From assembly GCA_036479015.1 (NCBI GenBank), contig JAZGFB010000006.1, forward strand, positions 27,656-91,655: DNA of 64,000 nucleotides, given 5' to 3'. Positions within the stretch are counted from its first letter, which is position 1; each line of letters begins with the position of its first letter. The DNA comes from NVTR01 sp036479015 (GTDB taxonomy: Bacteria; Pseudomonadota; Alphaproteobacteria; Rhodobacterales; Rhodobacteraceae). The translations under genes and the position numbers were made by a program. The notes beneath the pieces are model-generated. The model ran no database searches. It was given only the letters and a program-made list of their open reading frames with translations, and was not told where the DNA came from. Shown here piece after piece: positions 23,710-30,930 of the stretch.

Positions 23710-24816
23710 GTGGTTTTTGATAAAGGCCCCCTAGGCCAAAAAACGCGATTCAGCGACCCTTTATATATAATAGAGGCTTCCAAAAGAGCCGATTTGCCAA
23801 AAGCATTTGGCGACATTGAAGCCGCCCGAGCAGCAGGGTATTGGCTTGCTGGTTTTGCCAGTTTTGAACTGGGATATTGCCTTGAAGACCGTCTGCAAAA
23901 GCTGTTGCCCAAGAACCAAAAAACCCAATTGATGCAGTTTGGTGTTTTTGAAAAACCCCAACTTTGCCCAGATGTTCCAATGCCAAATGAGCCGGTGGAA
24001 ATAACCAATCTGAAACCGTTGATTGATTTTCCAAGCTATAGGCAAGCCTTTGACAAAGTGCATGAATACATTTGTACAGGCGATGTTTATCAGGTGAATT
24101 TAACTTTCCCAATGCAGGCTAATACCACTGCCTCACCGGTAGAGCTTTACCATGCGTTAGGCCGTAAACAACCGGTTGAACATGGTGCATTTGTAAACCT
24201 TGGCGGGCCAATTATTTTATCACGTTCACCTGAGTTGTTCTTTCGTATTAACCAGTCGGGGCTGATCGAAGCCCGCCCCATGAAAGGCACGATCCGACGC
24301 GGAAATTCCACTGTTGAAGATGCCAAGTTGCGCCAACAGCTTTTCAATTCACACAAAGATCGCGCTGAAAATCTGATGATCACCGATTTGCTGCGAAATG
24401 ATATCGCGCGCGTGGCCGAAATTGGTTCGGTTAAAGTATCGGAATTGTTTCAAATTGAGACCTACGCCACGGTGCATCAAATGGTGTCCCATATTCAGGG
24501 CCAACTGTTGCCCAAGATCGATACGGAAAAATTGTTTACGGCGCTGTTTCCCTGCGGCTCTGTTGTTGGGGCTCCCAAACTGCGCGCGATGGAAATTATT
24601 GCGGAATTGGAACCCAGCCCGCGGGATGTTTATTGCGGGACAATTGGCTGGATCGCCCCAGATAATCGCATGGCATTTAACGTCGCCATCCGCACAATTA
24701 TTGTTACGACATCAGGCGAAATACGTCTTAATGTCGGGGGCGGAATTGTGTATGACAGCACCGCAAGATCCGAATATGAAGAGGCATTGCTTAAGGCGCA
24801 ATTTGCGGCGCTTTAG
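23710..24816 (+). CDS. pabB: Aminodeoxychorismate synthase component I (chorismate-binding enzyme)
   Basis: A 368-residue chorismate-binding (PabB/TrpE/MenF) protein making 4-amino-4-deoxychorismate for folate. Motifs: YICTGDVYQVNLTFP, LSRSPELFFRIN, ARPMKGTIRRG, HKDRAENLMITDLLRNDI, CGSVVGAPKLRAMEII and NVGGGIVYDSTARSEYEEAL. These contain the Lys and Glu residues of the active site and fit PabB (PIKGT-type) better than TrpE. GTG 23710 is the only usable start after the in-frame stop at 23650, yet no ribosome-binding site is seen, so the true 5' end is uncertain. The sequence is more A+T rich than its neighbours. No pabC or pabA follows. Confidence 0.87.
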   Translation: MVFDKGPLGQKTRFSDPLYIIEASKRADLPKAFGDIEAARAAGYWLAGFASFELGYCLEDRLQKLLPKNQKTQLMQFGVFEKPQLCPDVPMPNEPVEITNLKPLIDFPSYRQAFDKVHEYICTGDVYQVNLTFPMQANTTASPVELYHALGRKQPVEHGAFVNLGGPIILSRSPELFFRINQSGLIEARPMKGTIRRGNSTVEDAKLRQQLFNSHKDRAENLMITDLLRNDIARVAEIGSVKVSELFQIETYATVHQMVSHIQGQLLPKIDTEKLFTALFPCGSVVGAPKLRAMEIIAELEPSPRDVYCGTIGWIAPDNRMAFNVAIRTIIVTTSGEIRLNVGGGIVYDSTARSEYEEALLKAQFAAL

Positions 24817-25061
24817 ACGTCTGCTTTACTATCAGCCGGGATATGCACATTTACGCAAAGTCCGAACCATACATTTGAATAATAATCTGGTCAGTGGTCT
24901 TACTAGATTTCATTGCCAGCCATGTGTTTTTCACACTGGCATTTTTAACCCCGGCCTTTTGCCGTCTGAGTAGATACGATTGCTGTTGCAGGCAATATTG
25001 AACGGACCCCGAAGATTTGCGTGCAGGGAACAATCGAACGTCGGCACGCGGCATGGTTCAG
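24817..25061. other. Intergenic region after pabB, no gene recognised
   Basis: About 245 bases before the dispersed repeat at 25062. PabB genes in this group are usually followed by an aminotransferase class IV gene (pabC); no such reading frame or remnant is visible on either strand. Several short frames exist, none with family resemblance. Confidence 0.5.
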
Positions 25062-25140
25062 CTTGCACCGCGCTACGCGCGTTGCTGATTTTTCTGCGAA
25101 AAATCAAGGGCCTCCGGCGGGGATATTTATGAAAAGAAGA
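25062..25140 (+). repeat. Dispersed intergenic repeat, copy A
   Basis: Contains the perfect hairpin GATTTTTC-TGC-GAAAAATC (25087-25105) followed by CCTCCGGCGGGGATATTT and then ATGAAAAGAAGA. The same order occurs at 60175-60259 (opposite strand) and 63106-63180. The upstream G+C-rich arm is shorter and more diverged here than in the other two copies. Confidence 0.75.
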
Positions 25141-25233
25141 ATGGAAGATCTGCGCGGACAAACGGACCATGTGTTTGGATAGAAAAACAAAGAACCATTG
25201 GCCCGCATCTGCACCCATGCTAGGCCAGCCCCC

Positions 25234-25878
25234 ATGAGTAACTATGCCCCGCCCAATGACCCGCTGGTGATCCTGCACCATGACCATGAAATCCTGCTGG
25301 TGGACAAACCTTCTGGCTTGCTCTCGGTCCCCGGTAAGGGGCCACACTTGGCCGATTGCCTGATCAAACGTGTTCAAGATGTCTTTCCCGAAGCCCTGCT
25401 GGTTCACCGTCTGGATAGGGACACATCCGGGGTTATGGTGTTTGCACTGACCCGCCACGCCCAGCGCCATTTGGGCCTGCAATTTGAAAAGCGCCAGATT
25501 AAGAAAACATATGTCGCCCGCGTCTGGGGGCATGTGGCCGAAAAAACCGGTACCGTTGATTTACCGCTGATCGTTGACTGGCCAAACCGGCCCTTGCAAA
25601 TGGTCGACTTTGAGACCGGTAAGCAGGCGATCACCGATTGGCGTGTGCAACGTTATGGCGACGGCGAAACCCGCATTCGCCTGTTTCCACAAACCGGGCG
25701 TTCCCACCAGTTGCGTGTTCACATGCAACAAATCGGCCACCCCATTCTGGGCGACCCATTCTATGCCAGCGGTGACGCGCTGAAATTTCCCCGCCTAATG
25801 CTGCACGCCGAAAGCCTGCGTCTGCGTCACCCGGATGGCGGTAAGGGGTTGGCGTTTAGGGCTAAAACCACATTCTAA
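25234..25878 (+). CDS. rluA: RluA-family RNA pseudouridine synthase
   Basis: A 214-residue pseudouridine synthase without an S4 domain, matching RluA, which modifies U746 of 23S rRNA and U32 of some tRNAs in E. coli. Catalytic Asp61 lies in LLVHRLDRDTSGVMVFA; VDKPSGLLSVPGKG, ARVWGHV and RLFPQTGRSHQLRVHMQQIGHPILGDPFY complete the family motifs. ATG 25234 follows the alignment of family N termini; no good ribosome-binding site is seen. A degraded copy of its last ~20 codons before the end is found at 28387-28455. Confidence 0.92.
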   Translation: MSNYAPPNDPLVILHHDHEILLVDKPSGLLSVPGKGPHLADCLIKRVQDVFPEALLVHRLDRDTSGVMVFALTRHAQRHLGLQFEKRQIKKTYVARVWGHVAEKTGTVDLPLIVDWPNRPLQMVDFETGKQAITDWRVQRYGDGETRIRLFPQTGRSHQLRVHMQQIGHPILGDPFYASGDALKFPRLMLHAESLRLRHPDGGKGLAFRAKTTF

Positions 25879-25941
25879 CGCCGGTATAATAATTGGACGG
25901 CATTTCCTTTATCGACAGAGCTTATTTTAGGGTCAAATAGT

Positions 25942-26736
25942 ATGAATACTTTCTCCTTCAACAGTGAACCAAACTACCTAAAGGCGCGGATTTTGGCACC
26001 CTTTGCCCCGCGTTATCGCAACAGACTCCTACTGCGGAAATTGCCACCTGAACTGCGCCTAATCGCTTTCTCAACTTTGGTGTCAAACGACCATAGAATC
26101 GTTCTGGTAAAAAACCCAAAAGCCGGCTGCACCAGCGCCGCCCATATGCTATATCAGTTTTATAACAATTCCACTTTTAGGGGCGACATCCACCAAGATC
26201 ACCCAAGCTTGATACAAGGCATCACCAGAGTGCGTGAGGTTCACGCCGCACTTCAAAACCCGGACACTTTTAAATTTACGACGGTTCGCAACCCTATTGA
26301 TCGAACACTATCGGCTTACAAAGATTTTTTTGCGAATAAAACAAATCCTGAATCCCGACGGCATGCAAATGCGATCGCACATTTCGGTTTTCGCGACACG
26401 GCTTCGAACAGCGATAACTTTGACGCCTACCTTGCATTTCTAGAGGCGTATCTTTCTATCGACACGTTGCGGGCAGACGAACATTTTCGACCTCAGACAA
26501 TCAATACCAGCATAGACCATATAAAATACGATGCGATTTGCCGGGTTGAGAACCTTCAATATGACATTTGTACGGCACTGGAAACCGCAGGTGTTTCAGG
26601 CGCAAATATAGAGAACATTCCAGCCGTCGCACGCAACCAGTCACCGTCAAATAGTTTTCGGCCAAATTCGGAACAGACAAAACGGATCTGCCAGCTTTAT
26701 GAACAAGATTTTGAAACATTCGGCTACGAACATTAA
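25942..26736 (+). CDS. Sulfotransferase family protein (carbohydrate type)
   Basis: A 264-residue PAPS-dependent sulfotransferase of the sulfotransferase_2 (carbohydrate/HNK-1-like) type. The 5'-phosphosulfate loop is VLVKNPKAGCTSAAHML (about residues 54-70) and the 3'-phosphate motif is TTVRNPIDRTLSAYKDFF (about 112-129). No signal peptide, so cytosolic and likely acting on a precursor sugar or lipid-linked glycan. The sequence is visibly richer in A+T than the housekeeping genes, as are the other genes up to 30.8 kb. It is the first gene of the glycan cluster between rluA and pnp and is convergent with two GT25 genes. Confidence 0.88.
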   Translation: MNTFSFNSEPNYLKARILAPFAPRYRNRLLLRKLPPELRLIAFSTLVSNDHRIVLVKNPKAGCTSAAHMLYQFYNNSTFRGDIHQDHPSLIQGITRVREVHAALQNPDTFKFTTVRNPIDRTLSAYKDFFANKTNPESRRHANAIAHFGFRDTASNSDNFDAYLAFLEAYLSIDTLRADEHFRPQTINTSIDHIKYDAICRVENLQYDICTALETAGVSGANIENIPAVARNQSPSNSFRPNSEQTKRICQLYEQDFETFGYEH

Positions 26737-26739
26737 TCC

Positions 26740-27537
26740 CTAACGTCGTTTCAAAAGGAAGTTAGGAATTATTTTCGCATACAACGCGAGCTGTTTTTTA
26801 TGCTTAAAAAAGTAGTACCCCTTTGTGCGGGGATTGATATAGCGATAGTTTTTATTTTGGATAATGTCGCTGACAACATCTCTGGCCCCGACAAGGTTAG
26901 GAACCACAGCCAAGCCACGGCCGTTGGCTGAGTATATGTCGCGGAAAACCTGATCAACGGGGCCAGTTATCGACCGCCATTCATCCAGATACCTTTGCGC
27001 ACCAAGTTGCGACCACAACAGCCCGGTGGTGACTATCGGAAAATAATAAGCACGCACCAGCTCAACTGTGTTGGCCTTGCCGCGTATTGTGGCCAGTTTG
27101 CGCATAAATTTTCGCGGCGAACGCGCCAAATTCACAATGTCCCAATCGGGCAAATTTCCAGTGCTGTCCAACTCAACAATGCCCGCAATTATCGAAACGA
27201 AATCATCCGGAAGGTCGCAGTCATCCTCCAGGACCAAAAGATGTTTCTTACCCGACTCCAGAAACCGTTTCAGGCAACCCATATGGCTAAGATAGCAGCC
27301 CACTTCCCCCGGCAACAATTCGCGGTTTTGCGTTCTCATGGCCTGCAGCCTGTCGTATTTTCCTATGGAATCTAGCGACACACCCCGAACATCAACGGCT
27401 GGGAAACGTTCGAAAGGCAACCCAAGCTGGTTCAAACGCGCCGCAGTCGCCGCCATGCGGTCTGCGCTGCTGTCCAAGTTGATGACGACAGTATGCAGGT
27501 TTGCCAACATGGTGCTATTTTCAGGAACCAATTTCAC
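26740..27537 (-). CDS. Glycosyltransferase family 25 protein (first)
   Basis: A 265-residue GT25 (LPS glycosyltransferase) protein. The N terminus TVVINLDSSADRMAATAARL and the GEVGCYLSHMGCLKRFLESG...LLVLEDDCDLPDDF block, with the metal-binding EDD, define the family. It probably transfers a hexose during LPS or capsule assembly; donor and acceptor cannot be read. I take GTG 27537, preceded by AAGGA, which overlaps the end of the upstream GT25 by 17 bases; ATG 27510 is an alternative. Tandem with, and clearly different from, the second GT25. Confidence 0.88.
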   Translation of the reverse strand: MKLVPENSTMLANLHTVVINLDSSADRMAATAARLNQLGLPFERFPAVDVRGVSLDSIGKYDRLQAMRTQNRELLPGEVGCYLSHMGCLKRFLESGKKHLLVLEDDCDLPDDFVSIIAGIVELDSTGNLPDWDIVNLARSPRKFMRKLATIRGKANTVELVRAYYFPIVTTGLLWSQLGAQRYLDEWRSITGPVDQVFRDIYSANGRGLAVVPNLVGARDVVSDIIQNKNYRYINPRTKGYYFFKHKKQLALYAKIIPNFLLKRR

Positions 27538-28240
27538 TAAGTTTCCTTACCTTGGTGCGATAATTTTGCCTTGGAAACGCTCTTGCTAATTTGGATTTCA
27601 AACTTAAACGCGTTTGTATCGATGAACCACCAATAGGATCGGCATTATTGTCGACACCGTTGGGATAGACCGACAATGTCTCAATTCCGGTGTGCCATCG
27701 CATTTGTAAATATGTATCAACTGGGCGGTCAAATTTTTCCGTAAGGTCTAATAATTGTTGCGCGGCATTTCTGCCAATAAGGTGCAACACGGCAGAAAGC
27801 CCTATAACGGACGGCCGAAACAAAAGCGCACCCTGTTCTTGGTCAATCTTTCGGTTAATCTTTTCGCGGTTCTTTGGTGGAAAACGAATGATGCGGTCCG
27901 GCGTCATATTTCGCAACGCCACATCCAACGCGGGCGCCCAAAGTTTTGCGTCCACATTCAAATCATCCTCGGCGACAAGCGCACAGATATCACCCCCGTC
28001 AACAATCTTTTGCCAACACTTTCGATGGCTGAGAAAGCAAGCAATTTCGTTAGGTCCCATTCGAAAAGGATATTTCGGATCATGCAAGTCTGTCTCATAC
28101 ACAGAAGCGAGTGCCTTATCGTCCAGAACCTGGCCGTCAACGGCATCCACCACTTCAGCCAGTGGAAGGTTTTGCAAAAGATTTGCTACATTGCCAGTGC
28201 GATCAGTGTTGCGGCGCAGATGTATAACAAAAGACTTCAT
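27521..28240 (-). CDS. Glycosyltransferase family 25 protein (second)
   Basis: A 239-residue GT25 protein: SFVIHLRRNTDRTGNVANLL at the start, MGPNEIACFLSHRKCWQKIV and ALVAEDDLNV with the acidic triad in the middle. It shares only the family core with its neighbour, so the two are old paralogues or separately acquired. Translationally overlapped with the downstream GT25. Upstream of its start lies the pnp'/rluA' debris at 28285-28455, which may hold its promoter. Confidence 0.88.
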   Translation of the reverse strand: MKSFVIHLRRNTDRTGNVANLLQNLPLAEVVDAVDGQVLDDKALASVYETDLHDPKYPFRMGPNEIACFLSHRKCWQKIVDGGDICALVAEDDLNVDAKLWAPALDVALRNMTPDRIIRFPPKNREKINRKIDQEQGALLFRPSVIGLSAVLHLIGRNAAQQLLDLTEKFDRPVDTYLQMRWHTGIETLSVYPNGVDNNADPIGGSSIQTRLSLKSKLARAFPRQNYRTKVRKLSEIGS

Positions 28241-28284
28241 GAAATTTTGGGCCCGTTGCTACTGCATCAAGAGGATAATTTGCG

Positions 28285-28391
28285 TTTCTACTTTAACGTC
28301 ACCCCCAGCCGCCCCGTCAACCCTTTACATGGCCAAACGCACCTTGCCGCAGCTATCAAAGCCCAGCAGCTTAACATAAATTTCCAGAATT
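28285..28391 (-). pseudogene. Decayed 3' end of a pnp gene
   Basis: On the minus strand this segment reads EILEIYVKLLGFDSCGKVRLAM-stop-RVDGAAGGD, aligned without gaps to the end of the working Pnp, EGQEVWVKLLGFDDRGKVKLAM then KMVDQATGAE. By hand count roughly 68 of 99 bases agree. An in-frame stop and many substitutions show it is not functional. It has the same orientation as the intact pnp 2.5 kb to the right. Confidence 0.8.
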
Positions 28392-28455
28392 TCCCCTCGG
28401 GATGCTGCACGCTGAAAGCCTGCGTCTAAGGTGATCTGACGGGGGTATAGGGCTG
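28387..28455 (+). pseudogene. Decayed 3' end of an rluA gene
   Basis: Reads EFPLGMLHAESLRLR-stop-SDGGIGL, against KFPRLMLHAESLRLRHPDGGKGL in intact rluA (25783-25850), in the same strand and without gaps. Twelve codons from ATGCTGCAC onwards are almost unchanged. It directly abuts the pnp remnant, with a few bases of overlap, giving a fused junction. Confidence 0.75.
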
Positions 28456-28592
28456 ATGCTAACCCCTATCTATGTAAGGTGACTTTTCGTTGATGTTACC
28501 ATGCTCCTTGGGTTAGCAATGTTTATGGGTTGATCGGAATTTTGAAGAGAAAAAGCTTCGTTCACTAATTGAAAATGGCTAGGAAATAAAAA

Positions 28593-29447
28593 ATGGCGAC
28601 TGCGAAATCTCTACTGGCGCGACTGAAGAATGTCATTCGTCCCCGAATGGCAGGAATTCCTAGAAATGATTGGGCGGTTTATACCGGTAATAACAGAGCC
28701 CTGACAAAGACAATTTTTGGCCACAAGATGATTGTGGATACCCGCGATTTATCGTTGGCACCGCACATCATGGCGGATGGGTACTGGGAACACTGGATCA
28801 CCAAGGTTTTCGCCGACCAAATTACGCCCGGAATGAATGTGGTCGATATCGGTGCCAATATCGGATATTATTCTTTGCTAGCCGCCGACAAAATCGGCCC
28901 CAAGGGCCACCTTACCTGTTTTGAAGCTAATCCTGATCTTGCGGATATTGTGTTCCACAATCTGCACCTTAATGGCTACGCCAACAGAAGCACGGTAGAA
29001 AATAAGGCCGTATTCTCGGAATGCAAAACACTCCAACTAAATATTTTTCAAAAATATCTGGGAAGTTCCAGTCTTTGGGCAGATACCGATCACGCCAGCA
29101 AATACCATGATGAGCTGGTTGCTGTTGATGTTGAAGGCGTCACACTGGATTCCTATTTTCCAAAGGGCCACCGGATCGATTTCATGAAAATTGATGCTGA
29201 GGGTGCTGAACCCCATATCCTTAAAGGGGCGCAGCGGGTCATTACTGACAACCCTCAAATGAAAATAATAATGGAATTCGCCCCTTCAATGTTACGTGCC
29301 ACATATGGTTCAATTGAAAATTTCTATGCCGATATCAAATCCTTTGGATTCAAGATTTATGAAATCAAAAACGATTCTACATTGAAGGAAATGCCGCTTG
29401 ATTTGGCTCAGAAAATTGAGTGGACTGATGTTCTGCTGAAACGATAG
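28593..29447 (+). CDS. FkbM-family SAM-dependent methyltransferase
   Basis: A 284-residue class I methyltransferase of the FkbM type, usually O-methylating sugars or secondary metabolites. The SAM loop is MNVVDIGANIGYYSLLAADKIGPKG (motif I), with CFEANPDLADIVFHNLHLNG as motif II region and FMKIDAEGAEPHILKGA as the FkbM hallmark. AGGAAAT precedes the ATG. It probably caps or decorates the glycan made by neighbouring transferases. A+T-rich compared with rluA and pnp. Confidence 0.9.
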   Translation: MATAKSLLARLKNVIRPRMAGIPRNDWAVYTGNNRALTKTIFGHKMIVDTRDLSLAPHIMADGYWEHWITKVFADQITPGMNVVDIGANIGYYSLLAADKIGPKGHLTCFEANPDLADIVFHNLHLNGYANRSTVENKAVFSECKTLQLNIFQKYLGSSSLWADTDHASKYHDELVAVDVEGVTLDSYFPKGHRIDFMKIDAEGAEPHILKGAQRVITDNPQMKIIMEFAPSMLRATYGSIENFYADIKSFGFKIYEIKNDSTLKEMPLDLAQKIEWTDVLLKR

Positions 29448-29553
29448 ATATTTCCGGCCGATCACGTTCACGCCTGCCCAACCCCTTTTTAAATGGACCT
29501 CTGGCGTCAATGTCTGTCAGTGGAAAAATTTAGCCAAATAATTTTATGCGCGG

Positions 29554-30810
29554 CTAATAGTTTTCCATCGATTCATAGACATCGTGGGCAACATCAGCCC
29601 AGGTCCGGAATGTTGATTTTTTGGCCTCTATCCGTTTACATAAATCGCCACGGAACCCCGGGTCATCAAGCAGCCTGTCCATGTGGGTCACCAGTTCCTG
29701 AGGGTCATCCGGATCAAAATACAACCCCAGATCACCGCAAACCTCTTTCAACACCGGCGCGGTCGAACAAATCGCTGGAATGCCAAACCACAGCGCTTCA
29801 CCGGCTGGCAGGCCCCAGCCTTCTATTCGGCTGGGCATCAGAACCGCCACAGCGCTCCGGTACAACCGCACCAGATCGGTTTGGTTTGGGCTATGTATCT
29901 GCTCAACAAATGGGGCGATGACCGCCCATTTGCCGGACTTCAGAGCGCGGGAAATGTGTTTACGCTTCGTGCCAGCTAGGATGAGTTTCGGTACCGTGCG
30001 GCCGGACTTTTGCATCAACACCATCGCGTCAAAGACCACATTCAGGTTTTTGCGTCCCAGCAGCGAGCCGACCGCCAGGAAATAGGGGGTGTTCGGCACC
30101 TTAATCACTGGCTCTTCTGTACCTTCAAAGCATTCATGAACCAAAGGTACAGCGGCCGTGCTTTTTGGCATGACGAACCGCCCATCATTTGCAAACCTGG
30201 CGATATCATCCAGGGTGAACTGCGAATTGGTGATCATCTGATCTGTATTTTCTATGACATACTTACTGTCATAAAACATGTTGAACGGAAAAGATTTCCT
30301 AGTGTGGCCACCCAAATCGTGCAGGGGGATCAAATCATGCAATAGCGGGTGAAACGTGGTGTTCAGTTTGCGCCGTTTAATTGTGCGGATCATATCTACC
30401 ATCAGCTTTGGGCGGGCCGCCGAAAACAATTTTGCACCGCGCATATCCGCTGGCACAAACCGGTATCCGGTTGCTTTGATCCGACGTCGATTATTCCAGC
30501 TGACAAAAGGGCCGAGTATTGAAACAAGATGCCGCTCGGGATTTTTGGCATGGAATTTTCGCCTGAATTTGAAAATCTCGAAATCCGGAACGTTCAGATC
30601 AATATTTTCGCTTGGATCGTCTGAAATAATTGGATGAACTTCAAAAAACTCTTGGAAATCCACCGAATAGACAACAAAACGAACATCTCTGTAATTTGCA
30701 GCGAATTTTTCGGCAATTTCTGCGACTGTTTTGGCGATTCCGTAATACTGAAACCGTCCTGTTTTCACTGTCGTTAGTTCAGTAAGGTCACAGATGATTT
30801 TGGCGCTCAT
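29554..30810 (-). CDS. Glycosyltransferase family 4 protein
   Basis: A 418-residue GT-B fold retaining glycosyltransferase. The C-terminal nucleotide-sugar domain is clear: YFLAVGSLLGRKNLNVVFDA, LILAGT and the E-x7-E element PSRIEGWGLPAGEALWFGIPAICS. The N-terminal acceptor domain (1-220) is divergent. Such enzymes build O-antigen, capsule or exopolysaccharide chains with NDP-sugars. It points towards, and is convergent with, the FkbM gene; pnp ends about 120 bases upstream of its start. Confidence 0.88.
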   Translation of the reverse strand: MSAKIICDLTELTTVKTGRFQYYGIAKTVAEIAEKFAANYRDVRFVVYSVDFQEFFEVHPIISDDPSENIDLNVPDFEIFKFRRKFHAKNPERHLVSILGPFVSWNNRRRIKATGYRFVPADMRGAKLFSAARPKLMVDMIRTIKRRKLNTTFHPLLHDLIPLHDLGGHTRKSFPFNMFYDSKYVIENTDQMITNSQFTLDDIARFANDGRFVMPKSTAAVPLVHECFEGTEEPVIKVPNTPYFLAVGSLLGRKNLNVVFDAMVLMQKSGRTVPKLILAGTKRKHISRALKSGKWAVIAPFVEQIHSPNQTDLVRLYRSAVAVLMPSRIEGWGLPAGEALWFGIPAICSTAPVLKEVCGDLGLYFDPDDPQELVTHMDRLLDDPGFRGDLCKRIEAKKSTFRTWADVAHDVYESMENY

Positions 30811-30889
30811 GTCGGCTCACACGCTCTACTTATTTTGATATTCAGGTCAATTAATTGATATTGTTAATGAAACTTATTGCCGCTGGTCA

Positions 30890-30917
30890 GTTGCGGGCGA
30901 AATACACCGCCCGCAAC
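30890..30917 (-). terminator. Hairpin downstream of pnp
   Basis: GTTGCGGGC (30890-30898) and GCCCGCAAC (30909-30917) form a perfect 9-bp stem 14 bases after the pnp stop codon. No U tract follows on the minus strand, so it may be a 3' stabilising or Rho-dependent element rather than a classical terminator. Confidence 0.55.
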
Positions 30918-30930
30918 CAGATATAAACCC

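Noticed and set aside
24851..25054. 67-residue leftward frame after pabB
   Set aside because: No homology recognised and it runs into the dispersed repeat; also not a pabC remnant.
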